Of a stretch of DNA of 25,671 bases, positions 1-7,425 are shown in pieces. This DNA comes from a virus. The notes under the pieces are model-generated. The model searched no databases. It was not told the origin of the DNA and saw only the letters and a list, made by a program, of their open reading frames with translations. The first letter of the stretch is position 1, and each line of letters begins with the position of its first letter. The stretch covers positions 1 through 25,671 of the IMG/VR virus record IMGVR_UViG_3300046092_000093. One strand, given 5' to 3'. The position numbers and the translations under genes are program-made.

Positions 1-210
1 GTTATTTAGATCAATAAACCATTTCCAAACTTGTAAACAACTCTCAGGTAACTCTTTCAGTTCTTCTAGTTCTGCAGGTTTAACACCTGTTTGTCTCCAG
101 ACTGAATTAAGTTGATCTCTCAGAGTTCCTGAACTACCTGATTTTCTACTAAGTTCAAATTCTTGTTTTGCAAAAGCTACAGCGTCTTCTATTTCACTCT
201 GATCGAAAGT
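1..210 (-). CDS. Tail assembly chaperone, C-terminal extension in +1 frame (partial, runs off left edge)
   Basis: Seventy codons are open from 210 to base 1 and continue beyond the window. The frame is closed upstream by TAA at 213-211 and offers no start next to a ribosome binding site, so it should be reached only by frameshifting from the 137-aa gene at 607-194. The peptide begins DQSEIEDAVAFAKQ and ends with an aromatic WKWFIDL segment. A Trp-rich end of this kind (LWxWFxEL-like) is familiar in the T part of GT-type tail chaperones, from my recall of the family. The position directly after the tail tube gene, where the tape measure gene should follow, is the classic place for such a pair (lambda G/GT). 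The fusion would help assemble the tail tube around the tape measure protein. Frame continuity is certain; expression by frameshift is inferred. Confidence 0.8.
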
Positions 211-607
211 TTAACAGTTGACCTGCTTCCTCCATAACTTGGTCTTTAATCCAAGAGTATTCTTTGAAGATACGTTCTGCATTTTCTTTTGTGAATGGAA
301 CTTCTTTACCATTTTCAGTAATATTTTCCCAAGCGATAACACGAATAACTGCAGATTCAATACTGAGTTCTTCAGCTTCATCTAGTGTCATGTCTTCAGC
401 TTCTTTACCTCTGCGTTTAGCTTGTTGCTCACGAAGTTTAAATTCGCTATACTTTTTGCGACCAAAAGCTTTAACTGTTTTGGATTGATCACCACGAACA
501 GTAATAAATACACCAGTGCCTTCACCAGTACCGGGAAGCTTTAGTTCAAATTTGTAACCTACTTCTGCAATCTCTGTGTAATTATGTTTTGCTAAATCAA
601 ATGTCAT
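194..607 (-). CDS. Tail assembly chaperone, N-terminal (G-like) protein
   Basis: A 137-aa acidic, Lys/Glu-rich protein that starts at an ATG preceded by AAAGGAACTATT, the first gene after a strong promoter at 639-667. It follows the tail tube gene, where siphophages encode the G-type tail chaperone. I recognise no catalytic motif. The first 60 residues look like a beta domain (GVFITVRGD) and the remainder is helical and charged. The strongest support is the last codons, CTG TTA AAC TTT CGA TCA GAG TGA, which overlap an open +1 frame continuing leftwards. A minor G-GT fusion and a major short form are therefore expected. The function is assigned by position and frameshift architecture, not by similarity. 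Confidence 0.82.
   Translation of the reverse strand: MTFDLAKHNYTEIAEVGYKFELKLPGTGEGTGVFITVRGDQSKTVKAFGRKKYSEFKLREQQAKRRGKEAEDMTLDEAEELSIESAVIRVIAWENITENGKEVPFTKENAERIFKEYSWIKDQVMEEAGQLLNFRSE
203..214 (-). promoter_or_regulatory. Probable +1 programmed ribosomal frameshift site (UUU-CGA)
   Basis: Zero-frame codons are TTA AAC TTT CGA at 214-203. The downstream extension is in the +1 frame (ACT TTC GAT), and the shift must happen between the +1-frame stop TAA (213-211) and the zero-frame TGA (196-194). The best slip is tRNA-Phe moving from UUU to UUC with the Arg codon CGA, often rare, in the A site. This would give LLNF followed by DQSE. The same UUU-C logic is known from influenza PA-X (UCC UUU CGU). 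A canonical-looking GTTAAAC heptamer overlaps it, but a -1 shift there meets TAG after six codons. Confidence 0.72.
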
Positions 608-638
608 AATAGTTCCTTTCTATGTTAATGAAGTAATG

Positions 639-667
639 ATTATAGCACAATTTCTAAGATAAAGCAA
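639..667 (-). promoter_or_regulatory. Sigma70-like promoter for the tail chaperone module
   Basis: On the minus strand TTGCTT (667-662) and TATAAT (644-639) are 17 bases apart, with TGTGC just before the -10 box. The promoter sits between the tail-tube terminator and the chaperone ribosome binding site. Confidence 0.82.
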
Positions 668-682
668 GAGGTGTAAACAAAG

Positions 683-713
683 AAAAACCCCTCGGCTTTT
701 GACCGAAGGGTTT
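683..713 (-). terminator. Intrinsic terminator after the tail tube gene
   Basis: Arms AAACCCCTCGG (685-695) and CCGAAGGGTTT (703-713) pair with one internal mismatch around a 7-base loop. On the minus strand the stem runs into TTTTTC. It lies just after the stop of the tail tube gene and before the next promoter. Confidence 0.85.
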
Positions 714-741
714 CTCACAAGGGCCACTAAGGGCTAACTAC

Positions 742-1950
742 TTAAGCAGCAGAATCTTGAATTTGAATTGTAGTAGCAGGTAGACCAGCAGTAGTTACAT
801 CGTTCAATAGAGCTTGGAAGCTTGCTGAAGCGATAATGCCTAGTTCACCGTCATCTTTAGTGAAGCTACCTAGTTTTACTTTAGGCATTGTGAATGTCAC
901 AAATTCTGAGTTAGCTGCATTATCGGTTGTTAGTGTTAGAACGATAGAAACAGGAACTTCATCATCAAAGTAAGTACGGAAAGCAGCATCTTGGAAGTAA
1001 ACGCTCATGTTACCAGTAACACGAATACGACCAGTAAAGATTTCAGCTACAGAGTTGGAACCTACAGCAGTTGCGTTTTCAGTAGCACGTTCAACTGAAA
1101 AGTCAGCAGAAGTTACTAAAGCAACAGGAGCACCATCAACAAGCATAACACCGTTTACAGCAGCAAAGATACCGTTGGCATTTTGAGCAGTAGGTGAACT
1201 GAAATACTGACTTGTACCTGATTGTGTTAAGTCTTTACCAGCAAAACCAAAATCTACAGTAGTTAGACCAGTAGCAGGTAATTGTACAGCCATGCTGTTT
1301 AATTTCATACCAGTGTAAACTTCTGACTGAGCGATATCACCGTAGAATTCTTCAACTGTATATGATTGATCAGTGTGACCACTAGCAGGAACGAAAGTTG
1401 TTTTACCAACAGCAGTAACTGTAACAGAAGAGATTGGACCTTCTTCTTCTAAAGCAGAACCGTTAACAACCTTTACAGTTAGAACGGTAGCACTAGCAGA
1501 GGCGATTAGCAAGTTCTTAGCTACGTTAGCAGCATCTAGACCAGAACCAGTTAAACGAACGACTTGACCAACTTTAAAACCATCAGTTAAGAAGTCACCA
1601 GCGGAACGAGTTACTGTGTATAATGCACCAGAAGCAGCGATAGTTACAGAAGCACTAGATGAAGCAGGTGCAGTAGTAAAATCACGACCTACAATAGAAC
1701 CCATGAAATCAGCATATGATGCAGGAGAGAGTTCACCGTTCAAGCTACCTTCAGCAGAACGAACACCGTGACGATAATCAGCGATTTGACGATCAGTACG
1801 AATTTCACCAGATTCATAAGCTTCTTTTACTAGGTTAAAACTAGCAGTTACACGGCGAAGTAATTTACCACCAGTGGAACCAGCGAGAGTACCCCATGCG
1901 CTTTCTTTTTTATAGGCTACGACTTTTGATGTACCTTTTGAGATTGCCAT
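742..1950 (-). CDS. Major tail tube protein
   Basis: A 402-aa beta-rich, Ala/Ser/Thr/Val-rich protein that starts at an ATG after AAGGAAAATATT. The N-terminus (AISKGTSKVVAYKKESAWG) and the following SGEIRTDRQIADYRHG stretch resemble tail tube proteins of siphophages, which typically open with a KxxxxGxxxP/A-type strand and an E(I/L)RxDRQ motif. About residues 95-190 look like an inserted Ig-like or carbohydrate-binding-like region rich in Thr, Val and Ser, which would make this tube protein longer than the roughly 250-300 residues of simple ones. It polymerises into the tail tube. It lies between the tail terminator gene and the tail chaperone, has its own terminator, and carries a 14-bp palindrome in its leader (1975-1988). 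The assignment rests on motif plus position. Confidence 0.85.
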   Translation of the reverse strand: MAISKGTSKVVAYKKESAWGTLAGSTGGKLLRRVTASFNLVKEAYESGEIRTDRQIADYRHGVRSAEGSLNGELSPASYADFMGSIVGRDFTTAPASSSASVTIAASGALYTVTRSAGDFLTDGFKVGQVVRLTGSGLDAANVAKNLLIASASATVLTVKVVNGSALEEEGPISSVTVTAVGKTTFVPASGHTDQSYTVEEFYGDIAQSEVYTGMKLNSMAVQLPATGLTTVDFGFAGKDLTQSGTSQYFSSPTAQNANGIFAAVNGVMLVDGAPVALVTSADFSVERATENATAVGSNSVAEIFTGRIRVTGNMSVYFQDAAFRTYFDDEVPVSIVLTLTTDNAANSEFVTFTMPKVKLGSFTKDDGELGIIASASFQALLNDVTTAGLPATTIQIQDSAA

Positions 1951-1974
1951 AATATTTTCCTTAATTTAAATTTC

Positions 1975-1988
1975 ACATTTGCAAATGT
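1975..1988. promoter_or_regulatory. 14-bp perfect palindrome in the tail tube leader
   Basis: ACATTTGCAAATGT lies in the 64-base gap between the tail terminator and tail tube genes, just upstream of the tail tube ribosome binding site. It could be an operator or a small hairpin influencing expression. I see no good promoter in this gap. Confidence 0.4.
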
Positions 1989-2014
1989 ACTGATTTAGGT
2001 TCAGCAACCATGAT

Positions 2015-2422
2015 TCAATAAGAATAAACTTCAGCTACTAATTCAATTAGCACTGGACATATTACTCTTTCAGATACAACCGTGTTACCAGCAATTTGTG
2101 GTGTTCTTAACACATGAATCTTTACGTTACCTTCTTGCAGTACTAAACCTTTCGCAAAATGCGACCGAATTAATTCAGCACGATTTATAACTTCTGAAGT
2201 TCCTTTATTTGCAGCACCAACAACAAATATCTGCATTGTTACTCGTTCTCTATGAAAACCTGTACCAAGTACAGGATCATCTGGAGCCTGAATAGTAAAC
2301 TGTACTCTTTGATATAACCCATTAGGTGCATCAAAACTAACACCCTCATAAGCTGTAGGTATTACAGGAGTTAACGTGTTTAGTTTTCTTTCGGCTGCTC
2401 TTTTAATTTCTATAATTGCCAT
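2015..2422 (-). CDS. Tail terminator protein (gpU-like, DUF4128 type)
   Basis: A 135-aa protein whose ATG overlaps the stop of the preceding gene by one base (TAATG), indicating translational coupling. The pattern fits small tail terminators: an N-terminal helix (AIIEIKRAAERKL), a long segment ending in FTIQAPDDPVLG, a strand-rich RVTMQIFVVG, a helix with RAELIRSHF, and a final beta hairpin (VICPVLIELVAEV). In such proteins a hexameric ring caps the growing tail tube. Its place after the gp10-like completion gene and before the tail tube gene is the usual order of a siphophage neck and tail cluster. The family assignment is from memory of the DUF4128 pattern and gene order. Confidence 0.72.
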   Translation of the reverse strand: MAIIEIKRAAERKLNTLTPVIPTAYEGVSFDAPNGLYQRVQFTIQAPDDPVLGTGFHRERVTMQIFVVGAANKGTSEVINRAELIRSHFAKGLVLQEGNVKIHVLRTPQIAGNTVVSERVICPVLIELVAEVYSY

Positions 2423-2949
2423 TAACTTGCCTCATAGTATGATTTTAAATCTGATTGATATATACCAAGAATAGCATGGAATGTTGGTTCCATAATACCA
2501 TTTGGAGCTTGTTCAGAGTAACCACTCTCAAGAGAACGAAACTTAGGTAACGTCCATCCATCTGAAGCAACATATCTAACACTGTTCATAATGAATACAG
2601 TATCACCGAGCTTGTATTTTCCACTGTCAATATCTGCATTACTTTTAATATTCTGAGCATTTTCATCAGTAGCACGTTCTGGAAAAATGATTCTCGTAGG
2701 ACCATTAAACGATATTGTCCAACCACCTTTAGCTGAACCAACTTCTGCTGGTAATACTCTAAGTCGAGATGGTAGGTTATACATCCACTCATTAGCTTCA
2801 GTCAAAGTACCAATAGGTGTATTCTCAATCGCTTCCCAAGTTATCCAATATGAAAATATACTAACCATACCTTGCATTTTGCGAACAGCTTCTTCATGGA
2901 ACTTCTTAATGCTTTGTTCTAATTTTGAAGTATCACATGTAACTTGCAT
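2422..2949 (-). CDS. Neck/tail completion protein (HK97 gp10-like)
   Basis: A 175-aa protein starting at ATG 2949, almost abutting the upstream gene (stop 2951). It begins with a predicted helical segment (DTSKLEQSIKKFHEEAVRKMQ), followed by ENTPIGTLTEANEW. A (T/S)P(I/V)xTGxL-like sequence after a first helix is the recognisable feature of HK97 gp10/tail-completion proteins. A beta-rich middle (GGWTISFNGPTRIIFP) and a C-terminal helix complete the pattern. It would join the tail to the head-side connector. Length is near the family norm. A paralogous minor structural protein is the main alternative. Confidence 0.62.
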   Translation of the reverse strand: MQVTCDTSKLEQSIKKFHEEAVRKMQGMVSIFSYWITWEAIENTPIGTLTEANEWMYNLPSRLRVLPAEVGSAKGGWTISFNGPTRIIFPERATDENAQNIKSNADIDSGKYKLGDTVFIMNSVRYVASDGWTLPKFRSLESGYSEQAPNGIMEPTFHAILGIYQSDLKSYYEAS

Positions 2950-2950
2950 A

Positions 2951-3307
2951 TTAACCCTTTACGGTTAGAATCTTATATAAAATAATAAGACCATCTGCGG
3001 CGTGTTCTGTAATTGAATCTACTGTATAAGTTGTACCTTCAATTGTAATTTTATCTTTATTAGCAGGTACAAAACTTAAATTATTATTAGCTAGATAGAA
3101 AAGAGCAGAATCTCTTCCAATCATATTTGGGAAGTTATACTGACTTGCTCTAATATGCTTTTTATACATCTTAACAGAATATAAAGTTTCTGTATTAGTT
3201 GTACTACCTGTTTCAATATTATAAGTACCTTCAGTTACTTTGGAATAACTACAAGTTTTACCATGTTGATTAATTGCTTTCAATATGATTGCTAAATATT
3301 TATCCAT
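2951..3307 (-). CDS. Putative head closure / stopper protein
   Basis: A 118-aa protein placed between the head-tail adaptor and the gp10-like gene, where phages encode the head-closure (stopper) protein. The sequence is mostly beta strands (VKMYKKHIRASQYN, DKITIEGTTYTVDSITEHAADGLIILYKI). The (I/V)xxxGxxYxVxxIxxxxxxGxxxxYxI end is commonly seen in short SPP1 gp16-like or lambda gpFII-like joining proteins. No enzyme motif is visible. The function is inferred from gene order and general fold impression; similarity is weak. Confidence 0.55.
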   Translation of the reverse strand: MDKYLAIILKAINQHGKTCSYSKVTEGTYNIETGSTTNTETLYSVKMYKKHIRASQYNFPNMIGRDSALFYLANNNLSFVPANKDKITIEGTTYTVDSITEHAADGLIILYKILTVKG

Positions 3308-3320
3308 AGTAAATCCTTAA

Positions 3321-3725
3321 TTAAATACCAAAAGTACTAGGACGAACAATGAACTGTAAATCAGTTGGTTGATTAACGATGTTATTATCTAAATTAGCAT
3401 CGTTAGCTTGCATATCTGTTTTCGAAATACCACCAGCATAACCTTGTACGGTATCGTATAAGTTATTAAGATCAGGATTCTTGATGTACATCTGCAAAGC
3501 TTGCATGTAATTTTTAGCAGCAGAAGAACCTTTAATACTAAAGATATCCACTGTTTCGTCTGTACGCATTGAAAGCTTAAGCATGATACTCTTAGCAGCG
3601 TCCATAGAAGCTCTGCGAATATTCCACTCATGCTTTCTGAGGAAATAATTATATTCACTATCAGACATAATAGGGAACTCTGGTGATGTATCACCAAGTT
3701 CGATTCTCAATGCTTGAATTGTCAT
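3321..3725 (-). CDS. Putative head-tail adaptor (connector) protein
   Basis: I place the start at ATG 3725 (MTIQALRIELGD), because AAAAAAGGATATATT precedes it. A longer frame to 3773 has no ribosome binding site and would overlap the promoter region. The resulting 134-aa protein has MSDSEYNYFLRKHEWNIRRASMDAAKSIMLKLS near its N-terminus. The pattern SDxExxxxL...xxxAAxxxxxxL is typical of adaptor proteins (HK97 gp6/SPP1 gp15 types), built from a small helical bundle that docks on the portal ring. It is the first gene of the connector-tail module, behind its own promoter at 3764-3792. Confidence 0.62.
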   Translation of the reverse strand: MTIQALRIELGDTSPEFPIMSDSEYNYFLRKHEWNIRRASMDAAKSIMLKLSMRTDETVDIFSIKGSSAAKNYMQALQMYIKNPDLNNLYDTVQGYAGGISKTDMQANDANLDNNIVNQPTDLQFIVRPSTFGI

Positions 3726-3763
3726 AATATATCCTTTTTTGTTATATCTAACATTAATCCTGT

Positions 3764-3792
3764 ATTCTAACACATCTAATGTTACAAAGCAA
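3764..3792 (-). promoter_or_regulatory. Sigma70-like promoter for the connector/tail module
   Basis: TTGCTT (792-787) and TAGAAT (769-764) on the minus strand are separated by 17 bases. The promoter lies directly after the paired hairpins that follow the major capsid gene. Confidence 0.75.
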
Positions 3793-3800
3793 GGCTAATG

Positions 3801-3827
3801 TTAGACCCCTCCGAAGAGGGAATCTAA
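3801..3827 (-). terminator. UUCG-tetraloop hairpin, second of two after the capsid gene
   Basis: On the minus strand CCCTC-TTCG-GAGGG (3820-3807) is extended by an outer TTAGA/TCTAA stem (3827-3801) after a small internal loop. There is no long U tract, so it may act as an RNA stabiliser or processing barrier rather than a terminator. Confidence 0.6.
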
Positions 3828-3840
3828 GTTACTTCAGAAA

Positions 3841-3852
3841 GCCCCGAAGGGC
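3841..3852 (-). terminator. Short UUCG hairpin just after the capsid stop codon
   Basis: On the minus strand GCCC-TTCG-GGGC is followed by TTTCTG. It starts only a few bases after the end of the major capsid gene. It is a weak terminator or a 3'-end-protecting hairpin for an abundant mRNA. Confidence 0.6.
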
Positions 3853-3857
3853 AATCA

Positions 3858-4871
3858 TCAGTTAGAAGTTGTTAACTTAATAACAGCTTGTGGGCGGCGA
3901 ATCAAGTTCAAGAAGTTAGCTTCTGATTGAATCTGAATCTCGCTGTCCTTTGGATCACGGTATGTGAATACATAGGCTTGCTCACCGATAGTGTTAACAT
4001 GGCTGAACTTGTTAGCAGGGCTAAAGTAAGTTTTGAACATGTCAGCAGTACCTTGTGGTAGCATGTAAGCTTCACCAGCGGGGATCAAAGCAGTACCATT
4101 GTAAGAACCACGGTATTCAACATACTCAACACCACCGTGTACGAAACGGCGATAGACACCAGAACCTAGACGGTTACGTAGTGGCTCTTGAGTGCTTGTG
4201 TAATACTTGTAAGCTTCTTTAACAGTAGCGTGGTTGATTAACTTGCCGAAGAAAGCAGGTGAGCAAAGAACGATGATGTTGCTAACGACTTCACCACTTA
4301 GGATGTTGTCTTGAATGTGAGCAATACCTTCTTCAGACTTAGCGTTTAAGTCGGTAGTTGAAGTACCGAGTACGAAGTCGATTTCTTTACGGGTTACACC
4401 GAAATCAGTGTAGAAGTTACCAGCTACAGTACCGTTAGGAGCGTAGATAGCACCAGCAGTGATAGCGTAGGCACGAGCAGCTTCTAGAGTTACAGAGTGG
4501 TTCATGCGGATACGCTCTAATTTACGAGCGATAACAGCAGCTTCAGTTTCAGCTTGATCGGCAGAACCGTAAGCACGTTTACCTTGAACATCTTCAGGCT
4601 TGACACCATCGTCAAGTGGGAAGTGAGGGATAGCGAATGAACGTAGAGCACGAGTATCGCTCTTGTTTACGCTGTTACGCTCACCACGGACCTTATCGGT
4701 AACTAGACCGAGTGTACCTTCGCTGGATTCAACGGTAACGCTGTGTTGAGCTACGCCTTCTTCACCGAATAGACCTAATTCATTGATTAGACCCCACTTA
4801 TTAGGAACTAAGAGTAGTTCTTCTGTGTAATCGACTAGCTCAAATGGTTTTTCAAAACTACGAGTTTGCAT
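3858..4871 (-). CDS. Major capsid protein (lambda gpE family)
   Basis: A 337-aa protein of normal length for the gpE/Phage_cap_E family. Diagnostic stretches include RSFAIPHFPLDDGVKPEDVQ followed by GKRAYG (the PHF...D.V.P.DVQG.R module), then a helical segment ending in NHSVTLEAARAYAITAGAI, matching the T-E-x-x-x-x-x-L-x-G region of gpE relatives. The C-terminus ends with strands of the HK97 fold (EIQIQSEANFLNLIRRPQAVIKLTTS). It forms the icosahedral shell. It is the last gene of the head module (protease, scaffold, decoration, capsid) and is followed by two UUCG hairpins. Codons are regular and G+C is slightly higher than in neighbours, as in highly expressed genes. Confidence 0.93.
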   Translation of the reverse strand: MQTRSFEKPFELVDYTEELLLVPNKWGLINELGLFGEEGVAQHSVTVESSEGTLGLVTDKVRGERNSVNKSDTRALRSFAIPHFPLDDGVKPEDVQGKRAYGSADQAETEAAVIARKLERIRMNHSVTLEAARAYAITAGAIYAPNGTVAGNFYTDFGVTRKEIDFVLGTSTTDLNAKSEEGIAHIQDNILSGEVVSNIIVLCSPAFFGKLINHATVKEAYKYYTSTQEPLRNRLGSGVYRRFVHGGVEYVEYRGSYNGTALIPAGEAYMLPQGTADMFKTYFSPANKFSHVNTIGEQAYVFTYRDPKDSEIQIQSEANFLNLIRRPQAVIKLTTSN

Positions 4872-4909
4872 TATAATTTCCTTGTTTTATTGTTCGGTAA
4901 TCTTAGATA

Positions 4910-5305
4910 TTAAACTGCATCGTTGCAGAGAATACCCTTGGCTTCTAAAGCAGCATATACAGCAGCTAGTTCGGCATCAGTATTGTAGGTTGCGTCTAGA
5001 ACTAAACCAGCCTTGGATACAATAGCTGGACCACGTACTAGGCATAAAACCTTGGTATCAGTAGTAGCAGCAACAGTTTGCTCAACCATTACGATTGCAT
5101 CAGCGACTTGTGAACCGTCATCAGCAGTTTGTACAGCAATTTTGTACTTACCGCCAGTAGTTACCTTACCTAGAACAGTGCCGGGAACTAAAGCAGCAGC
5201 AGTACCATTATAGGTAACAGCTACACGGCAGTAGCCAGATTCAGGGAAGAGTTCTTGTTTAACAACGTTAGAAAGACGTTTTGCTTCAGTGGCAATTAGA
5301 GTCAT
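4910..5305 (-). CDS. Head decoration protein (lambda gpD-like)
   Basis: A 131-aa protein with ATG after AAAAGGAAAATAAA. The sequence follows the gpD/HDPD pattern: an N-terminal arm, then VAVTYNGTAAALVPGTVLGKVTTGGKYK (a G-T-V-L-G turn typical of decoration proteins), DGSQVADAIVMVE, and LCLVRGPAIVSKAGLVLDAT (A-x-V...-L). Trimers of such proteins clamp the capsid lattice from outside. It lies between scaffold and capsid genes, as gpD does in lambda. Length is close to that of family members (about 110-130 aa). Confidence 0.85.
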   Translation of the reverse strand: MTLIATEAKRLSNVVKQELFPESGYCRVAVTYNGTAAALVPGTVLGKVTTGGKYKIAVQTADDGSQVADAIVMVEQTVAATTDTKVLCLVRGPAIVSKAGLVLDATYNTDAELAAVYAALEAKGILCNDAV

Positions 5306-5323
5306 TTTATTTTCCTTTTAAGA

Positions 5324-6550
5324 TTACTTAACTTGCTTGGCTTTTAATAGCTTTGCCACAGCAGATTCTTTTACAACGGTTTCTTCTTGAGTAGAAGCAC
5401 CTTTTTCTACGAACATCTCAGATGTTTCTACAGTAGCTACCAATGCTTCAACAGCAGATAGGAATGCAGTAAAATCATCTTCGGATTCTAGTGATAGAGC
5501 AGCCTTAGCGATTGCTTCTACTTTGCTTTCGTCTTTCACGATAGCTTTAACTTTTTCAGTTTTCGCTTTGTTGATAGCTTCTTTTTTCTCAGCTTCAAAT
5601 GCAGCGATTGTTTCCATAGCTTTTTGTAGTTGTACCTTTTGCTCGTCTAGAGCTTTTTGCACAAGTTCAAATTGAGCTTTTTCAACGGTTTCGACTTTTA
5701 CTTCGTCTTCCATCTTAGATTTCTCCAATTCTTCTTTGTTAACAGAGGTAGACACCCCTTCAATATTCTCAACGCCAGCGTTTGTTGAGGTATCATTACC
5801 GTCTGCGAAAGCAGCAGGTGCAGATTCTGTGTTTAGAGATTTGGATACTTTGCTGAGTGTACCAGCTTTGTGACCAACCATTGTATCGGTAGGTTTACCA
5901 TCTCTATATAACTTAATCATAACGGCAGGATTTTGCTCTGTACCGTTTAAAGTAAATTCTGTATCAGGAACTGGCATTTTGCCATCAGTTACGATTTTGG
6001 TAACTTTACCTGTTGCCTTACCACCGCTGGAATTCCATGTTACCATGTCACCAACTTTGGGTTTATATGCTTTCTCAATATCTTCAAGAGCTTTTTCAAT
6101 TAAAGCCTGATCATTGAGCATAGCTAAATATTCGTTTTCATCTAACTCAGACAGAACTTCAGAAAGAGCTTCTGCATCATTAGCAGATTTTAAAACTTCA
6201 AAAGCTTCTAGTTTAGATTGGATATAATCTTCGTAGTAATCTTTGGATTCTTCAACCTTTGATTCTTCTACTTCAGGTTTTTCATAACCCATCATACGAG
6301 CTAGAACTTCTGCGTCTTCATAATATACAGAGAAGAACTTACGCAAGAAATCGGGTAGTTCCATAGTTACACGAACTTGTTGCATCTTTTGTACAAACTC
6401 TTCGCTAAACTTATTAGCTTTTAGTACAAGTGCATAATCGTGTGTATTAGCTGGACCACCTTGTTGCTTTGAGGTAAGAGCTACATGAGCACCTTCTTTC
6501 TCAAAACTAATATCTGATAGTTTTCTCTTAGCTTTACGTTGTGTTGCCAT
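5324..6550 (-). CDS. Scaffold-like head protein with Hva1/TUDOR-type domain
   Basis: A 408-aa protein. Its ATG overlaps the stop of the protease gene by one base (TAATG). Three parts are visible. Residues 1-155 are acidic and helical. A small SH3/Tudor-like domain at about 161-235 (KPKVGDMVTWNSSGGKATG...) matches the DUF2945/Hva1_TUDOR pattern of GDxVxW...GKV...NPA...L. The C-terminal part, about 280-390, is a strongly charged, Lys/Glu/Ala-rich coiled coil. A coiled-coil protein encoded between head protease and decoration/capsid genes is the expected internal scaffold. The embedded Tudor-like domain, often seen fused to XkdF-type proteases, is here on the scaffold instead. Function is from context plus composition. 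Confidence 0.72.
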   Translation of the reverse strand: MATQRKAKRKLSDISFEKEGAHVALTSKQQGGPANTHDYALVLKANKFSEEFVQKMQQVRVTMELPDFLRKFFSVYYEDAEVLARMMGYEKPEVEESKVEESKDYYEDYIQSKLEAFEVLKSANDAEALSEVLSELDENEYLAMLNDQALIEKALEDIEKAYKPKVGDMVTWNSSGGKATGKVTKIVTDGKMPVPDTEFTLNGTEQNPAVMIKLYRDGKPTDTMVGHKAGTLSKVSKSLNTESAPAAFADGNDTSTNAGVENIEGVSTSVNKEELEKSKMEDEVKVETVEKAQFELVQKALDEQKVQLQKAMETIAAFEAEKKEAINKAKTEKVKAIVKDESKVEAIAKAALSLESEDDFTAFLSAVEALVATVETSEMFVEKGASTQEETVVKESAVAKLLKAKQVK

Positions 6551-7344
6551 TATTCATCCTCTTCGATTGATTCGACAGATGCTAACGCACCAATACTCAA
6601 ACCATTGATTTCACCAGACTTGATTAATTCCCAAAGATTATCATCTAAGGATTGAATAGTTGCTAACCAAGTGCCCTTTTTTACAAATTTATCACCTAGC
6701 ACAAAATCGCTAGGGCAGCAGTAGCTTTCACAAAACTCAAAAGTATCAGTTTCGACTAAGTGAAACAGATTGGCTTTCATGCTGTATTTATTGAAGTTAT
6801 GACAAGCCTTGCGAACTTCAGCTTCACTGGTTACATCACCGTGAGCATCAACTTCTTCAGGAACCATAACGATAAAAGTAGCTTGTTTTAATTCTTCGTC
6901 AACTGCTTTTGTAACGGGTAGTTTAACTCCCGGTAAGATATCCTCTGAATTAACTTCAGCATCAGTAATATCTTTGATATAGCTTTTTAGAATGTCTTCT
7001 TGTTTTAAAACACGTCTAGCGAAAGCTAAACCTGCAGAACCACCCCAAAGTAACCAAGCGATAGTACCAGCAGTAGGTCCACCATCGGGCATTTTCTTCT
7101 TAGGGTTATAATTCTTTTCGTGTCTACTAAAGAAAGCGTACATGCGTTTAACTGTATCCAAGCTGAGGTTACCATTAATGATATCTCGTGCTCTTGCTAC
7201 GCCTGAACCTACGCCTTCACTCTTAGCTTGAGAAGCATCTAATCCACCACGATTGTATTTTTCTCGTAGTGCTAGACCTCTCTTAGCATTGTTTCGCATT
7301 GCATCTGTGGGAGCAAAACTTTTAGCTTTATTAATTGTTTCCAT
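6550..7344 (-). CDS. Prohead protease, XkdF-like (S78_2 type)
   Basis: I choose ATG 7344 because AAAGGG lies 5-7 bases upstream; a GTG two codons earlier is too close to it. Two domains are seen. About residues 10-105 hold a conserved phage helical module (RRxxxREKxNRGG, GVARARDIINGN, VKRMYAFFSRHEKN, GPTAGTIAWLLWGG). About 150-260 hold the putative serine protease: ATFIVMVPEEVDAHGDVTS, FHLVET (candidate catalytic His), FEFCESY, KKGTWLATIQ, and GEINGLSIGALA with candidate catalytic Ser. This order matches XkdF-like proteases that process scaffold and capsid. Clustered with scaffold, gpD-like and gpE-like genes, behind a promoter at 7376-7404. Confidence 0.85.
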   Translation of the reverse strand: METINKAKSFAPTDAMRNNAKRGLALREKYNRGGLDASQAKSEGVGSGVARARDIINGNLSLDTVKRMYAFFSRHEKNYNPKKKMPDGGPTAGTIAWLLWGGSAGLAFARRVLKQEDILKSYIKDITDAEVNSEDILPGVKLPVTKAVDEELKQATFIVMVPEEVDAHGDVTSEAEVRKACHNFNKYSMKANLFHLVETDTFEFCESYCCPSDFVLGDKFVKKGTWLATIQSLDDNLWELIKSGEINGLSIGALASVESIEEDE

Positions 7345-7375
7345 GCTCACCCTTTAATAAATGTATTTAAACATA

Positions 7376-7404
7376 ATTATACCATAAATTTATTACAAAA
7401 TCAA
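7376..7404 (-). promoter_or_regulatory. Sigma70-like promoter for the head module
   Basis: TTGATT (404-399) and TATAAT (381-376) on the minus strand are 17 bases apart, in the AT-rich gap between the oxygenase stop and the protease start. It would drive protease, scaffold, decoration and capsid genes. Confidence 0.82.
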
Positions 7405-7425
7405 GTTAAATTTAAACTAAACTGA

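Noticed and set aside
3726-3773. Upstream extension of the head-tail adaptor gene to 3773.
   Set aside because: ATG 3725 has a good AAAGGA site, while the extension overlaps the -10 box of the promoter at 3764-3792.
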